A DNA stretch of 64,000 nucleotides from Piliocolobus tephrosceles (taxonomy: Eukaryota > Chordata > Mammalia > Primates > Cercopithecidae), in assembly GCF_002776525.5 (NCBI RefSeq), contig NC_045441.1:108062401-108126400 (forward strand), in the 5' to 3' direction. Below are positions 48,246 through 57,714 of this stretch, one piece after another. The position numbers and the translations under genes were made by a program. Below the pieces are notes generated by a model. That model had not been told where the DNA came from and ran no database searches. It saw nothing but the letters and a program-made list of their open reading frames with translations. Position 1 is the first letter of the stretch. The number at the start of each line of letters is the position of its first letter.

Positions 48246-48670
48246 TGTGTCAGTCCATTCTTGTGTTGCCATAATGAAATACCTGAGGCTGGGTAAATTT
48301 GTAAAGAAAAGAAGTGTAATTGGTTCACATTTCTGCTGGCTCTATGGGATGTGTGGAGCTGGCATCTACCTCTGTTGAGGGCCTCAGAAAAGTTATTATC
48401 ATGATAGAAGATGAAGAAGGAGCCAGCACATCACATGACGAGAGAGGGAGCAAGAGACAGAGAGAAAGAGGAAGAGCCAGGCTCCTTAAACAACCACATA
48501 TCCCATAAACTCAGAGTGAGAACTCACTTATTATCATGGGGAGGGTATCAAGCCATTCATAAGGGATCTGCCTCCATGTCCACAACACCTGCCTCTAGGC
48601 CCCACCTTCAACATTGGGGATCACATTTCAACATGACATTTAAAGGGGACAAAACATCTAAATCATGTCA
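48246..48670 (-). mobile_element. MaLR 3' LTR
   Basis: Antisense LTR of about 425 bases. Left end TGTGTCAGTCCATTCTTG and right end AAATCATGTCA. Landmarks are AATACCTGAGGCTGGGTAAA, ACTCAGAGTGAGAACTCACT and GGGATCACATTTCAACATGA. It has many differences from its 5' partner, so the insertion is old. Confidence 0.85.
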
Positions 48671-49939
48671 GTCCACCCCTTGCCTCCAAAATCTCATGTT
48701 CTTCTCACATTGCAAAATACAATCATCCCTTCCCAATAGTACCCCAAAGTCTCAACATGTTGCAGCATCAAATCAAAAGTCTCATGTCCGAAGTCCAAAG
48801 TCTTTTCTGAGACTCAAGTCATGTTCCTTCCACCTATGAGCCTGTAAAATCAAAGTCAAGTTATTTACTTCCAAGATACAATGGTAGTATAGGCATTGGG
48901 CAAACATTCCTGTTCTGAAAGAAAAAAAAAATGGGTAAAAGAAAGGGGTAACGGGCCCTACACAAGTTCTAAACCCAGCAGGGCAGTCACTAAATCTTAA
49001 AGCTACAGAATAATTTCCTTTGTCTTAATGTCCCACATCCAAGTTACACTGGTGCAATGTGTGGGCTCCCAAGGCCTTGGGTAGCTCTGCCCCTGTGGCT
49101 TTGCAGGGTGCAGTCCCTCAACTGTTCTTACAGATTGGAGTAGAGTGCCTGTGTCTTTTCCAGGCTGAAGACACAAACTTATGGTGTCTCTACTATTCTG
49201 GGATTGGGATGGCAGCAGCCCCTTTCCCACAGCTCCACCAGGCAATGCCCTAGTGGGGACTCTGTGTAGGGGCTTGAACCTCACATTTACTCTTGGCACT
49301 TCCATAGTAGAGGCTATCTGTGGAGGCTCTGCTGCTGCAGTAGGCTTATGCCTGGGCCCCCAGGCTCTCCCAAACATCCTCTGAAATATAAGGGGAAACT
49401 GCCAAGCCTCCTTCTCTCTAGCGTTCTGCACACCTGCAGGCTTAATATCACATGGAAGCTGCCAAGGCTTATGACACCTTGTACTTTCTGAAGCAAGAGA
49501 CTGAGCTCTACCTGGTGCTCTCTGAGCCACAGCTGGTGCTGGAGCAGTTAGGATGTAAAGAACAGTCTCCTGAGATGGTATAGGACAGTGGGGCCCTGGG
49601 ACTGGTCCTTGAAACCATTCTTTCCTCCTAAGCCTCTGGGCCTGTGATAGAGGGGCTGTCCTGAAGATTTCTGAAGTGACTTTGAGTTCTTTATCCCATT
49701 GTCTTGATTATTAACACTTGGCACCCTTTTAGTCATCTAATCTCTCCACCAAGTGGTTGATCTGCAGACTGCTTGGATTCTTTCTCTACTACATGGCCAT
49801 GCTGCAAATTTTCCAAACTCTGCTTCTCTTTTAACTGTAAGTTCCAACTTTAAGTCATTTCTTTGCTCTCATATCTTATTACAGGCTGTTAGAAACAGCC
49901 AGGCCACTTCTTCAACACTTTGCTGCTTAGAAATTTCTT
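48671..49939 (-). mobile_element. MaLR internal region, 3' piece
   Basis: Continuous with the 3' LTR. Landmarks are CCTATGAGCCTGTAAAATCA, AACCCAGCAGGGCAGTCACT and TGGCTTTGCAGGGTGCAGTC. It ends at TTGCTGCTTAGAAATTTCTT, where the ERVL sequence starts. Long frames here (e.g. 49003-49530) are chance openings in GC-richer DNA. Confidence 0.8.
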
Positions 49940-50167
49940 TGTAAGCTGGGAGGCTAGCCCTGTCTCTCCTTTTCACATTTTTCTGTTTGCTTCATATTTG
50001 CTTGCAGCTGATTAGATTGTGCCCACCAGATTAAGGGTGGATCTTCCTTCCCCAGCCCACTGACTCAAATGTTAATATCTTTCAGCAACACCCTCACAGA
50101 CACACCCAGGATCAATACTTTGTATCCTTCAATTCAATCAAGTTGGTACTCAGTATTAACCATCACA
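49940..50167 (-). mobile_element. ERVL 3' LTR, truncated
   Basis: About 228 bases match 56767-56993 in direct orientation, including GCAGCTGATTAGATTGTGCC and CAGGATCAATACTTTGTATC. The part corresponding to 56389-56766 is missing. Upstream of it on the provirus strand lies a short purine-rich tract (AAGGGGTAGA at about 50170-50180), the likely polypurine tract. Confidence 0.85.
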
Positions 50168-50729
50168 AGTCTACCCCTTGTCAAGTTGAACCCATACACA
50201 TCTCCTGAGATCATATATAATCTTCAAATAAAGACAATAAGGGTCATAATTATTCCTAACGTAGTACAACTATCCTTTGTACAACTGGAAATTCACCAAT
50301 CCCCAACCCAAATACTATTACATAAAGTTAACAATATTTAAATGCTGTTATGAAGTCAATAAATCTTATGTCACATGGTAAAGGAGAAAGGAAATAAAAT
50401 GCAGATATTTTCTTAGTACAAGTCTATACATGCACAAACATGTTTTTAACAAAAGAAAGAGGAAGTACTCATGACAATTACAGTCCTTGTGTCTGCAATT
50501 GGTCACATGGTCATAGCTTGTATTGATGACTACCTTCTTTTACTACCCATTCTGTATTCCCTTTGCCTTCAGCAAGCACCTCAGCAGGTCGTGAGTTTTT
50601 CCTGATGCAGTGACCCAAACATTCATTCCTGAAGGGTCTGGGTGATTTGTAGTGCTGCCTGGATTGGGCTGTTGTAGTTTCCCATTGACCTTAATCACGG
50701 GGCATGGTAATACTAAGAGATATCCTAAT
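50168..50729 (-). other. ERVL 3' non-coding region
   Basis: Sequence between the dUTPase remnant and the 3' LTR. No env-like frame, no signal peptide or membrane segment recognised. Confidence 0.55.
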
Positions 50730-51060
50730 GGAGCTCCTGAATTCCATGTGTACTCTTCCTTACCTCAGTTATGGAGTAGTAGACTGATTTCATTTTGATA
50801 GTCTTGATCAATCACCCAGCCAACCCTGTAACTCCCTTCTTAGCCTGTCGACTTAAACATAGGAGGAGAGCAAAGTGTCCAGGTCGCAATCTTAACTTCA
50901 AGTTTAATGGAATCTTTGTTGTGTCTCCTGGTAGCAGTGTTCCTCCCTCTGGAACTAAGACCTCTAGGCCAGCAGAATGTAATGTTACAGAAACAGAAAG
51001 CAAAAAATTTGCTAGTGGATCACTAGGGGTGATGGTGAGTGGTTCTACTTTCACTTCCAT
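50730..51060 (-). pseudogene. ERVL dUTPase remnant
   Basis: The parent enzyme hydrolyses dUTP so that uracil is kept out of viral DNA. The remnant runs from about 51060 down to 50770. Readable motifs are SAGLEVLVPEGGTLLPGDT, KLRLRPGHFALLL and, after a frameshift near 50815, VIDQDYQNEISLLLHN, which is the conserved dUTPase region with the catalytic Asp context. One frameshift separates it into two frames. Its place after the integrase is typical of HERV-L-type elements. Confidence 0.75.
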
Positions 51061-51433
51061 CCCTTGATTCCTGGACCCATGAATCTTGGCTATGAGAGAA
51101 ACAGTACCATATATTCAATGCTGATTCTGAGCATACACGGCCTTCTGGAGAACTTTCCCACAGCCCTGCAAAGTATTATCACCTAGCTGGCATTGTAATT
51201 GTGACTTCAAAAGGCCATTCCACCATTCTGTCAATCCAGCTGCTTCAGGGTGATGGGGAACATGGTAAGACCAGTGAATTCCATGAGCATGAGCCCACTG
51301 CCACACTTCTTTAGCTGTAAAATTAGTGCCTTGGTCAGACAGAATGCTGTGTGAAATACCATTATGGTGGATAAGGCATTCTGTGAATCCACAAATGGTA
51401 GTCCTGGAAGAAATATTGCATGCAACAGGCAGT

Positions 51434-51962
51434 TGTTGTGGGAAGTCAGGGACCCCAAACGGAGGGACTGGCTGAAGCCATGGCAGAAGAATATAAATTG
51501 TGCAGATTTCATGGACATTTATTAGTTCCCCTAATTAATACTTAATTAGGAAATTCCAGCCTGGCAAATTCTAGTCAGACTGGTTCTCTTCTCTTGAACC
51601 CTGTTAAAATGTTTATCAATGACAATGCATGCCCGAAACTTCATTAGCAATTTTAATTTCACCCTGGTCCTGTGATCTCACCCTGCCTCCATTTGTCTTG
51701 TAATATTACCTTGTGAAGCATGTGATCTCTGTGACCCACACCCTATTCCTACAATCCCTCCCCTTTTGAAAATCACTAATAAAAACTTGCTGGTTTTGTG
51801 GCTTGGGGGCATCACAGAACCTGCCAACATGTGATGTCTCCCCCGGACACCCAGCTTTAAAATTTCTCTCTTTTGTACTTTCCCTTTATTTCTCAGACCA
51901 GCCAACACTTAGGGAAATAGAAAAGAACACACATGGAATTACTGGTGGCAGATTCCCCTGAT
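51434..51962 (+). mobile_element. Solo ERVK-class LTR (MER9-like) inside ERVL integrase
   Basis: Plus-strand LTR of about 529 bases, opposite to its host provirus. It begins TGTTGTGGGAAGTCAGGGA and contains AATAAAAACTTGCTGG (poly-A signal at about 51778) and CCCCCGGACACCCAGC. Flanks AGGCAGT (51427-51433) and AGGCAAT (51963-51969) look like a target duplication with one change. No internal ERVK sequence is present, so it is a solo LTR left by LTR-LTR recombination. It is the youngest of the three nested retroviral layers. The subfamily name is from memory. Confidence 0.8.
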
Positions 51963-52243
51963 AGGCAATAGCATAAAGGAAAACCCACATCCAGAGTAAG
52001 TGTCTATTCTAGGAAGAACAAACTTCTGCCCTTTCCATGATGGAAAAGGTCCAATATAATCAACCCGCCACCAGGTAGCTGGCTGAGCACTTGAGGAATG
52101 GTGCCATATCGTGGGCTCAGTGTTGGTCTCTGCCACTGGAAAACTGGGCACTCATCAGTTGCCGTAGCCAGGTCAGCCTTGGTGAGTGGAAGTCCATGTT
52201 GCTGAGCCCATGCGTAAACTCCATCCCTGCCATCAAGGGATGG

Positions 52244-52287
52244 CATTGCCCAATGGGCTCATTTGTTCATGAGCCCATTGGGCAATG
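52244..52287. repeat. Perfect 19-bp inverted repeat (hairpin) in ERVL pol
   Basis: Arm CATTGCCCAATGGGCTCAT (52244-52262), 6-base spacer, then its exact reverse complement (52269-52287). Not low-complexity. It lies in the N-terminal integrase coding remnant, where such a fold is not part of the usual coding sequence as far as I know. Confidence 0.95.
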
Positions 52288-52330
52288 AGAGGGGTGCCTG
52301 TGAAAAGAGACTAACTGGTGTCCACAGAAC

Positions 52331-53110
52331 GAGTCATCTTGTCCACTTAATTATTAAACTCCTCCTCTGCTGAGGTCACCCATTGGTAAGAACTCACATG
52401 GGATACAAGTATCTTCAGTTTTTGACCACTCATAGAGGTTCATCCACATACCTCTTCCCCAGATTTCTTTTTCACCAATTTTCCAGTCATGCTTCTTCCA
52501 AGTCCTTGACATCCAGCCAAACCATTGGCTATAGCCCATGAATCAGTATATAATCACATATCTGCCCATTTCTCCTTCCATACAAAGTGTGCAACCAAGT
52601 GCACTGCTTGAAGTTCTGACCACTGGGAAGATTTCCCTTCACTGCTATCTTTCAGGGATGTCCTAGAAAGGGGCTGCAGTGCTGCAGCTGCCCACTTTCA
52701 GGTGGTGCCTGCATATCATGCAGAAGCACATGTGAACCAGGCCCTAGTCTTCTCTTCCTCTATCAACTGATCATAGGGACCTCCCCATGAGGCCATCATT
52801 TCAGGCTAGGGGAGAGAAGGCAGGGTGGCAGAATTGGAGACCATAGCCATTTGAGCCACTGCCTCATGTAATTTATTTGTGTCTTCAGGACCTGCTCAAG
52901 CTGGATCATGTATATACCACTTCCATTTGATGATGGAATGCTGCTGTGCACAACCTACTTAATGGCAAGATGGGTCAGAAAGCAGCCAGATCATGATAGG
53001 CAGTTCAGATAGCATAGTGACTTGATGACGCATAGTAAAACATTCAGTTTCCACCAAATCCCTGTAACAGGCCAAGAGCTGTCTCTCAAAAGGCGAATAG
53101 TTATCTGCAG
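52331..53110 (-). pseudogene. ERVL RNase H / connection remnant
   Basis: The parent domain degrades the RNA strand of the RNA-DNA hybrid. Remnants include ALPSSADNYSPFERQLLACY and EVSVADRDAVWRLWQAPI near its start and the frame 52354-52539 toward the integrase. Stops and frameshifts throughout. The boundary with the reverse transcriptase is approximate. Confidence 0.6.
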
Positions 53111-54260
53111 AAGATGGCAGGGCCTTGCTCCAAATTCCTAGAGGTCTCCACTGTGATACACTTATGGGAGCCTGCCAAAGTCTCCAAACAGCATCCCTAT
53201 CTGCCACTGACACCTCAAGCTGGGTCATATGGCCCAAGTTGCAGAGCAGCTTGCACAGCAGCCTGGTCCTGTTGTAGAGCTTCTCCTGTTCTGGAATCCC
53301 CTCAAAACTGGTAGCTTTGGGGGTCACTTGATAAATGGGCCAGAGTAACACATCCAAATAAGGAATGTGTTGCCTCCAAAATCTAAATAGGCCCACTAGG
53401 CGTTGTGCCCCTTTCTTGGTTTTAGGGGGGGCCAAATGCAGCAACTTTTCCTTTATCTTGGAGGGAATATCTCAACAGGCCCCACACCACTGGACCTCTA
53501 GACATTTTACTGAGGTAGAAGTTCCCTGAATTTCACTCGGATTTATTTCCCATCCTCTGGCATGCGAACATCTCACCAATAAGTCCAGTGTGTTTGCTAC
53601 TTCTTGATCTCTGGATCCAATCAGCATAAAGTCAAAGTCATCAATCAGTGTAATGGACTAGTGTAATATCTTGTGAAAGTGGAAAGAAATCAAAGTCTCT
53701 CCAAATAAGATTATGACACAGCCAGAGAGTTGATATACCCCTGAGGTAGGACAGTAAAGGCATATTGCTAGCCTTGCCAGCTGAAGGCAAATTGCTTCTG
53801 GTGGGCCTATGGACAGGAATGGAGAAAAAGACATTTTCCAAATATATGGCTGCTTACCAGGAACAAAGAGATGCATTTATTTGCTCAAGCAATGAATCCA
53901 CATCTGGTACAGCAGCTGCAACTGGAGTCACCACTTGGTCAGGCTTACAATAATCCACTGTCATTCTCTAGGTCCATCTGTCTTCTGCGCAGGCCAAATG
54001 GGAGAGTTGAATGAGGATGCAGTGGGAATCACCACCCCTGTGTCTTTCAAGTCCTTGATGGTGGCACTAACCTCCGTAGTCCCTCCAGAGATGCTATATT
54101 GTATTTGATTTACTATTTTTCTAGGTAGAGTCAGCTCTAATGGCTTCCATTTGGCCTTTCCCACCATAATAGTTCTCATGCTACCAGTCAGGGAGCCATT
54201 GTGGGGGTTCTGCCAGCTGTTAAGTATATCTATCCGAATCATGCATTCTGGCACTGGGAA
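53111..54260 (-). pseudogene. ERVL reverse transcriptase remnant
   Basis: The parent enzyme copies viral RNA to DNA. The remnant starts at about 54254 with fingers-region sequence (GTTEVSATIKDLKDTGVVIP) followed by SSFNSPIWPAQK. The active-site box is at about 53635-53650 and reads LIDD rather than a YxDD form, followed by FMLIGSRDQEVANTLDLL. The thumb remnant (LAPPKTKKGAQRLVGLFRFW) lies at about 53370-53440. The catalytic box is altered, an in-frame stop precedes it, and there are several frameshifts. Confidence 0.8.
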
Positions 54261-54351
54261 AAGACCACAGGAGGAGCCCAGGGACCCACTGGACCCACTG
54301 TCAGTCAGACCTGAGCTAAAACTCCAGTAATTACTTGACCTCCATAAGCCC

Positions 54352-54561
54352 CTACTTTAACTGGAGGACCACAATGAGTGTTGAGTCCCCTGGAATAAAC
54401 ATCATCTCAGAGTCAGTGTCCAGTAGTCTCCAAAATGTCTGATCATTTCCCTTTCCCCAGTGCACAGTCACCCTAGTAAAACGCTCGAGTTCTCCTTGGG
54501 GAAGGATGGGAGAAAGATTCACTGCAGAAATTGTCAGTAACGTAGTGAGGTCCTTGCTCAA
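54352..54561 (-). pseudogene. ERVL protease remnant
   Basis: The parent aspartic protease cleaves the Gag-Pol precursor. The remnant is a 69-codon frame with LLDTDSEMMFIPGDS near 54400, which is the active-site segment with DTD-S where D-T-G-S would be expected, so the catalytic loop is mutated. It sits just upstream of the reverse transcriptase, as expected. Confidence 0.7.
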
Positions 54562-56368
54562 GGGAACCTGGCCTCCCCTTCATTCAAGGGGTCCTGGGTA
54601 TGTAAACTGGCTCAAGTCTGGAAATTGATTGAGGTGCCATGATTTTCTGTGTTTATAATTCAAATTAGTCTTTTGTCCATTAGACCTAGAAGTTTTCTGT
54701 TTGCATAATGTAAGTAGGAATGCAGTAGGCTTCTTATCAGTTTCATTTGTAGAAACACCATGATTAATCAGCCAATGCCAGAGCTCTACACAAGTCAGAC
54801 TATTCTGATTACTGCTTTTCCTCTGCTATCCATTATAGTAGCTACACCCACCTTGCATTTGATGGTTGAGTGCTGTTACTTGGCCCCTGTCACTTCAGGA
54901 CCCAATTATTCTCCTCGTATTTAAATTTTGTAGTTGAATGACTGCAGTTCCCACTGTTAGAACTGACAGAGAAGTACAATAACAGGGTTGTTCAAAGATG
55001 CAGGTGCTGCCCTCACAAATCTATTTTGCAAGGCATTGGTCAAGGGTATATCTTCTCCACCCTCCCAACTGGGATGAGTAGGTCTAAAGTGACTAATCTA
55101 CTCCACCATCCCAATCTTCCTAAGGCTTTGGATCCCTTCCTCTACATTAAACCAAGGGAGATCATACGTTTCCAGCTTGCTCGCAGTGCCATCTTCTCAC
55201 AGATGGCTCACAGGGCCATCTTTTATTCTATATTTCAGCTAACCAAGAAAATAAACTGTTAGAACCTTTTTTAACTCCTCAAACTGCAACACTAAATGCA
55301 GAGTCCATACTTACTGGACCCAAACCAATACATTCAGTCTGATCCAGCTGTGTGTTTCTTCCACCACTATCCCATGCCCTTAATATCCAGTCCCATGCCT
55401 GTTCTCCCAATTGTTGTTTATATAAATTAGAGAACTCAAGCAGTTCTTTTCGAGTGTAGCGCTCCTCTTCATGGGTCACACTCTCAACCTCACCTCTGGG
55501 GGCCCGCGGGGACTTTTATCTAGTTATAGATCTAGAAGCAAACAGAGGTGTTGGGGGTGGCTCCTGAGGAGAATCAACATTACCTTGCCTGGCAACTGCC
55601 TCAGGAGAGGCCATCATTGTTGCCTCAGGCAGCACAGCGTTTATCTCCTCAGACAAAGGTTAATGGTACTCTGGGTCAGGGAGGGGATGTTGCCATTACT
55701 GGGGATGGGGAGGCTGTTCCTTCTGGCAAAAAAAAAAAAAAAAGGTTCATCAGAGTTTACAAACTCAGTGTCCCTAGCTTCATCAGGGTCCTCTCGTTCC
55801 ATGTCTCCATTCCAAATTTCAGGATCCCATTCTTTTCCAATCAATGCCCTTACTTCAACAATAGATACCTGGCAAGGCTGTGCATGCATCTTTATCACAG
55901 GTCAGCCACTCACATGGTAAGAGTTTGTGTCTGTTTTTCCATAATTTCAGATCTTTCTCTATGGGAGACAAGACTCACTCAGGGCAATCTTAGCCAATTT
56001 GAGGCTCAGTATCTGTTTCTGAAGCCAAGAGATAGAATTTCTGAGATCGTTATTTTCTTTCATTTATTGTCCATTGTACTTGGGAGCAACCAACCAGTTT
56101 CATTATGTTTCTTGATTCTCCACATATAGTCAAAGGTATTATGTATAGAGCCACTAAACTCCTGCCTCTCACAAGCAGGAGTGACAGGAGTGTCAAATGC
56201 ATTTATTTTTGCATAACTAAACAGTTCATGCCAAGGACTATCTGTGTTCTCCATACTATTACAAGTAGAGTCCTTAGCATTTTTAGGTCTAATCATATTA
56301 AGCAGCCAACTCTAGAAAGCCCAAAACCAGCAAAAGAACTCCATCCTTAATATTCTGTTCCACAAAAA
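54562..56368 (-). pseudogene. ERVL gag remnant and leader
   Basis: The parent forms the viral core. The clearest segment is a frame at 55279-55479 with RKELLEFSNLYKQQLGEQAW and SGGRNTQLDQTECIGLG, capsid-region sequence of the HERV-L type. HERV-L-type gag is the group from which the mouse restriction factor Fv1 derives. An A-run at 55731-55743 falls within it. It is broken by many stops, and the start codon was not located. The leader lies next to the PBS at 56369. Confidence 0.65.
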
Positions 56369-56383
56369 CCATTCCTGGTACCA
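56369..56383 (-). promoter_or_regulatory. ERVL primer-binding site
   Basis: TGGTACCAGGAATGG on the minus strand, 5 bases inside the 5' LTR. It complements the 3' end of a leucine tRNA with one mismatch by memory. Leucine priming is the basis of the L in HERV-L. Confidence 0.7.
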
Positions 56384-56388
56384 AAATC

Positions 56389-56993
56389 TGTATTAGTCAG
56401 AGTTCTCTTAGAGGGACAGATAGTTCTCTTTATATATATATGGGAGTATATTAAGTAAAGTTATATATATTTATAAAATTATATATATAACTTTAAGTTT
56501 ATATTATATATATTATTTATATATTTATAAAATATATAACTAAAGTTTTATATATATATGAATAAAGTTCTCTCTCTCTCTATATATATATATATATACA
56601 CACACACATAAAGGAGAGTATATTAAGTATTAACTGACATGTTCACAAGGTCCCACAATATGCTGTTTCAAAGTTGAGGAGCAAGAAGAGCCAGTTTGAG
56701 TACCAAAACTGAAGAACTTGGAGTTGCATGTTTGAGAGGAGGAAGCATCCAGCACGGGAGAAAGATGTAGGCTGGGAGGCTAAGCCTGTTTCTCCTTTTC
56801 ACATTTTTCTGCCTGCTTTGTATTTGCTGGCAGCTGATTAGATTGTGCCCATGAGATTAAGGGTGGATCTGCCTTCCCCAGCCCACTGACTCAAATGCTA
56901 ATATCTTTTGGCAACACACTCACAAGACCCACCCAGGATCAATACTTTGTATCCTTCAATCCAATCAAGTTGACACTCAGTATTAACCATCAC
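56389..56993 (-). mobile_element. ERVL 5' LTR with AT-rich expansion
   Basis: Antisense LTR, about 605 bases, from TGTATTAGTCAGAGTTCTC (left) to TATTAACCATCAC (right). It shares 56767-56993 with the truncated 3' LTR. About 180 bases (56433-56612) are AT/TATA repeat with short CT and CA runs and look expanded. Confidence 0.85.
56433..56612. repeat. (TA)n-rich palindromic tract with (CT)n and (CA)n
   Basis: Low-complexity TATA repeats, self-complementary over much of the length, then CT, TA and CA runs. Lies inside the ERVL 5' LTR. Confidence 0.85.
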
Positions 56994-57307
56994 GGATCCC
57001 TAGGATGTGGACACAGTTCAGCCAACCTCTCGGCTAGGGCATAAAGGGCTACCTTTACTCCAGGTACCAACGACTTCCTCATTTCCATCTGACACCTGGT
57101 TAGCCTGGACTTCACTGTTTATATCTTTATCAGCATTTTGGTTACAACCATTTAACCAGTCTCTAAGAAGTTTCAAATATTCCCTTATCTTCCTGTCTTC
57201 TGAGCCCTCCAAACTCTTCTAACCACTGCCTCTTACCCAGTTCCAAAGCCGCTTCCACATCTTCAGGTATCTTAATAGGCACATGCTATTCCTTGGTACC
57301 AGTTTGT
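56994..57307 (-). mobile_element. MaLR internal region, 5' piece
   Basis: MaLR internal sequence next to the 5' LTR. Landmarks are CTCATTTCCATCTGACACCT, TTATCAGCATTTTGGTTAC, TTCCTGTCTTCTGAGCCCTC and GTTCCAAAGCCGCTTCCACA, ending at the PBS. Comparison with the other piece suggests a few tens of bases of MaLR are missing at the ERVL junction. Confidence 0.8.
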
Positions 57308-57709
57308 TGTGTTGTTAGGTCATCCTCATTGCTATAAATACCTAATTTATAAAGAAAAGAGGTTTAACTGGCTCACAGTTCTGCTGTCTGTACAGGAAGT
57401 GTGGTGCCAGCATCTGCTTCTGATGAGAGCCCCAAGAAGCTTACAATCATGGTGGAAGGTGAAGGGGGAGCAGCCACATCACACAGCGAGATGGGGAGTA
57501 AGGTGGGCGGAAGTACCACTTTCTTTTAAACAACCACATATCCCATGAACTCAGAGTGAGAACTCTCTCATTACCATGGGGTGGGCACCAAACCGTTCAT
57601 GAGGGATCCACCCCCATGACCAAAACATTTCCACCTGGTCCCATCTCCAACACTGGGGATCACATTTCAACATGAGGTTTGGAGGGGAAAAGACACTCAA
57701 ACCACATCA
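57308..57709 (-). mobile_element. MaLR 5' LTR
   Basis: Antisense LTR of about 402 bases. Landmarks are AATTTATAAAGAAAAGAGGT, CACATATCCCATGAACTCAG and CATTTCAACATGAGGTTTGG, ending CAAACCACATCA. By eye about three quarters identical to the 3' LTR, which implies a very old insertion. Confidence 0.85.
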
Positions 57710-57714
57710 GAGGC
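57710..57714. repeat. Target-site duplication of the MaLR, right copy
   Basis: GAGGC, matches 48241-48245. Confidence 0.8.

Larger units (their letters stand above)
51061..52330 (-). pseudogene. ERVL integrase remnant, split by an ERVK LTR
   Basis: The parent integrase joins viral DNA to the host chromosome. The N-terminal part lies at about 52004-52330, the catalytic core starts at ATWWRVDYIGPFPSWKGQ (first Asp, about 52060), and the core resumes after the LTR insertion with the glutamate-containing PEAAGLTEWWNGLLK at about 51200-51250. The C-terminal part leads directly into the dUTPase. The 529-base ERVK LTR separates the first catalytic residue from the rest, and stops and indels are frequent. 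Confidence 0.8.
49940..56993 (-). mobile_element. ERVL (HERV-L-like) provirus nested in the MaLR
   Basis: Minus-strand class III endogenous retrovirus, 5' LTR on the right and a truncated 3' LTR on the left. Order on its own strand: LTR, PBS, gag, protease, reverse transcriptase, RNase H, integrase, dUTPase, LTR. There is no env, and a dUTPase follows the integrase, as in the HERV-L group. The LTRs resemble MLT2-type LTRs. All frames are broken by many stops and indels. No target duplication can be read because the left junction has been deleted. The family name rests on layout and memory of motifs. Confidence 0.8.
48246..57709 (-). mobile_element. Composite MaLR provirus (MST/THE1-like) holding nested insertions
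   Basis: A minus-strand MaLR with two LTRs, 57308-57709 (5') and 48246-48670 (3'). Its internal sequence is in two pieces, 48671-49939 and 56994-57307. A younger ERVL provirus separates them. The primer-binding site, TGGTACCAAGGAATAG (57286-57301, minus), fits a leucine tRNA. The flanking GAGGC duplication shows that the whole 9.5 kb is one original insertion plus later insertions into it. MaLR internal sequence does not encode proteins. The 175-codon minus frame at 49003-49530 lies inside it. Confidence 0.85.

Noticed and set aside
48041..48328. 95-codon minus frame left of the MaLR
   Set aside because: It starts inside the MaLR LTR and crosses its insertion point, so it cannot be an old gene. 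No domain identified.
49003..49530. 175-codon minus frame, the longest non-L1 open frame in that area
   Set aside because: It lies wholly in MaLR internal sequence, which has no known coding function. Stop-poor, GC-richer DNA explains its length.
50168..50729. A possible env gene in the ERVL 3' region
   Set aside because: No long frame, signal peptide or membrane segment is visible, and HERV-L-type elements normally lack env.
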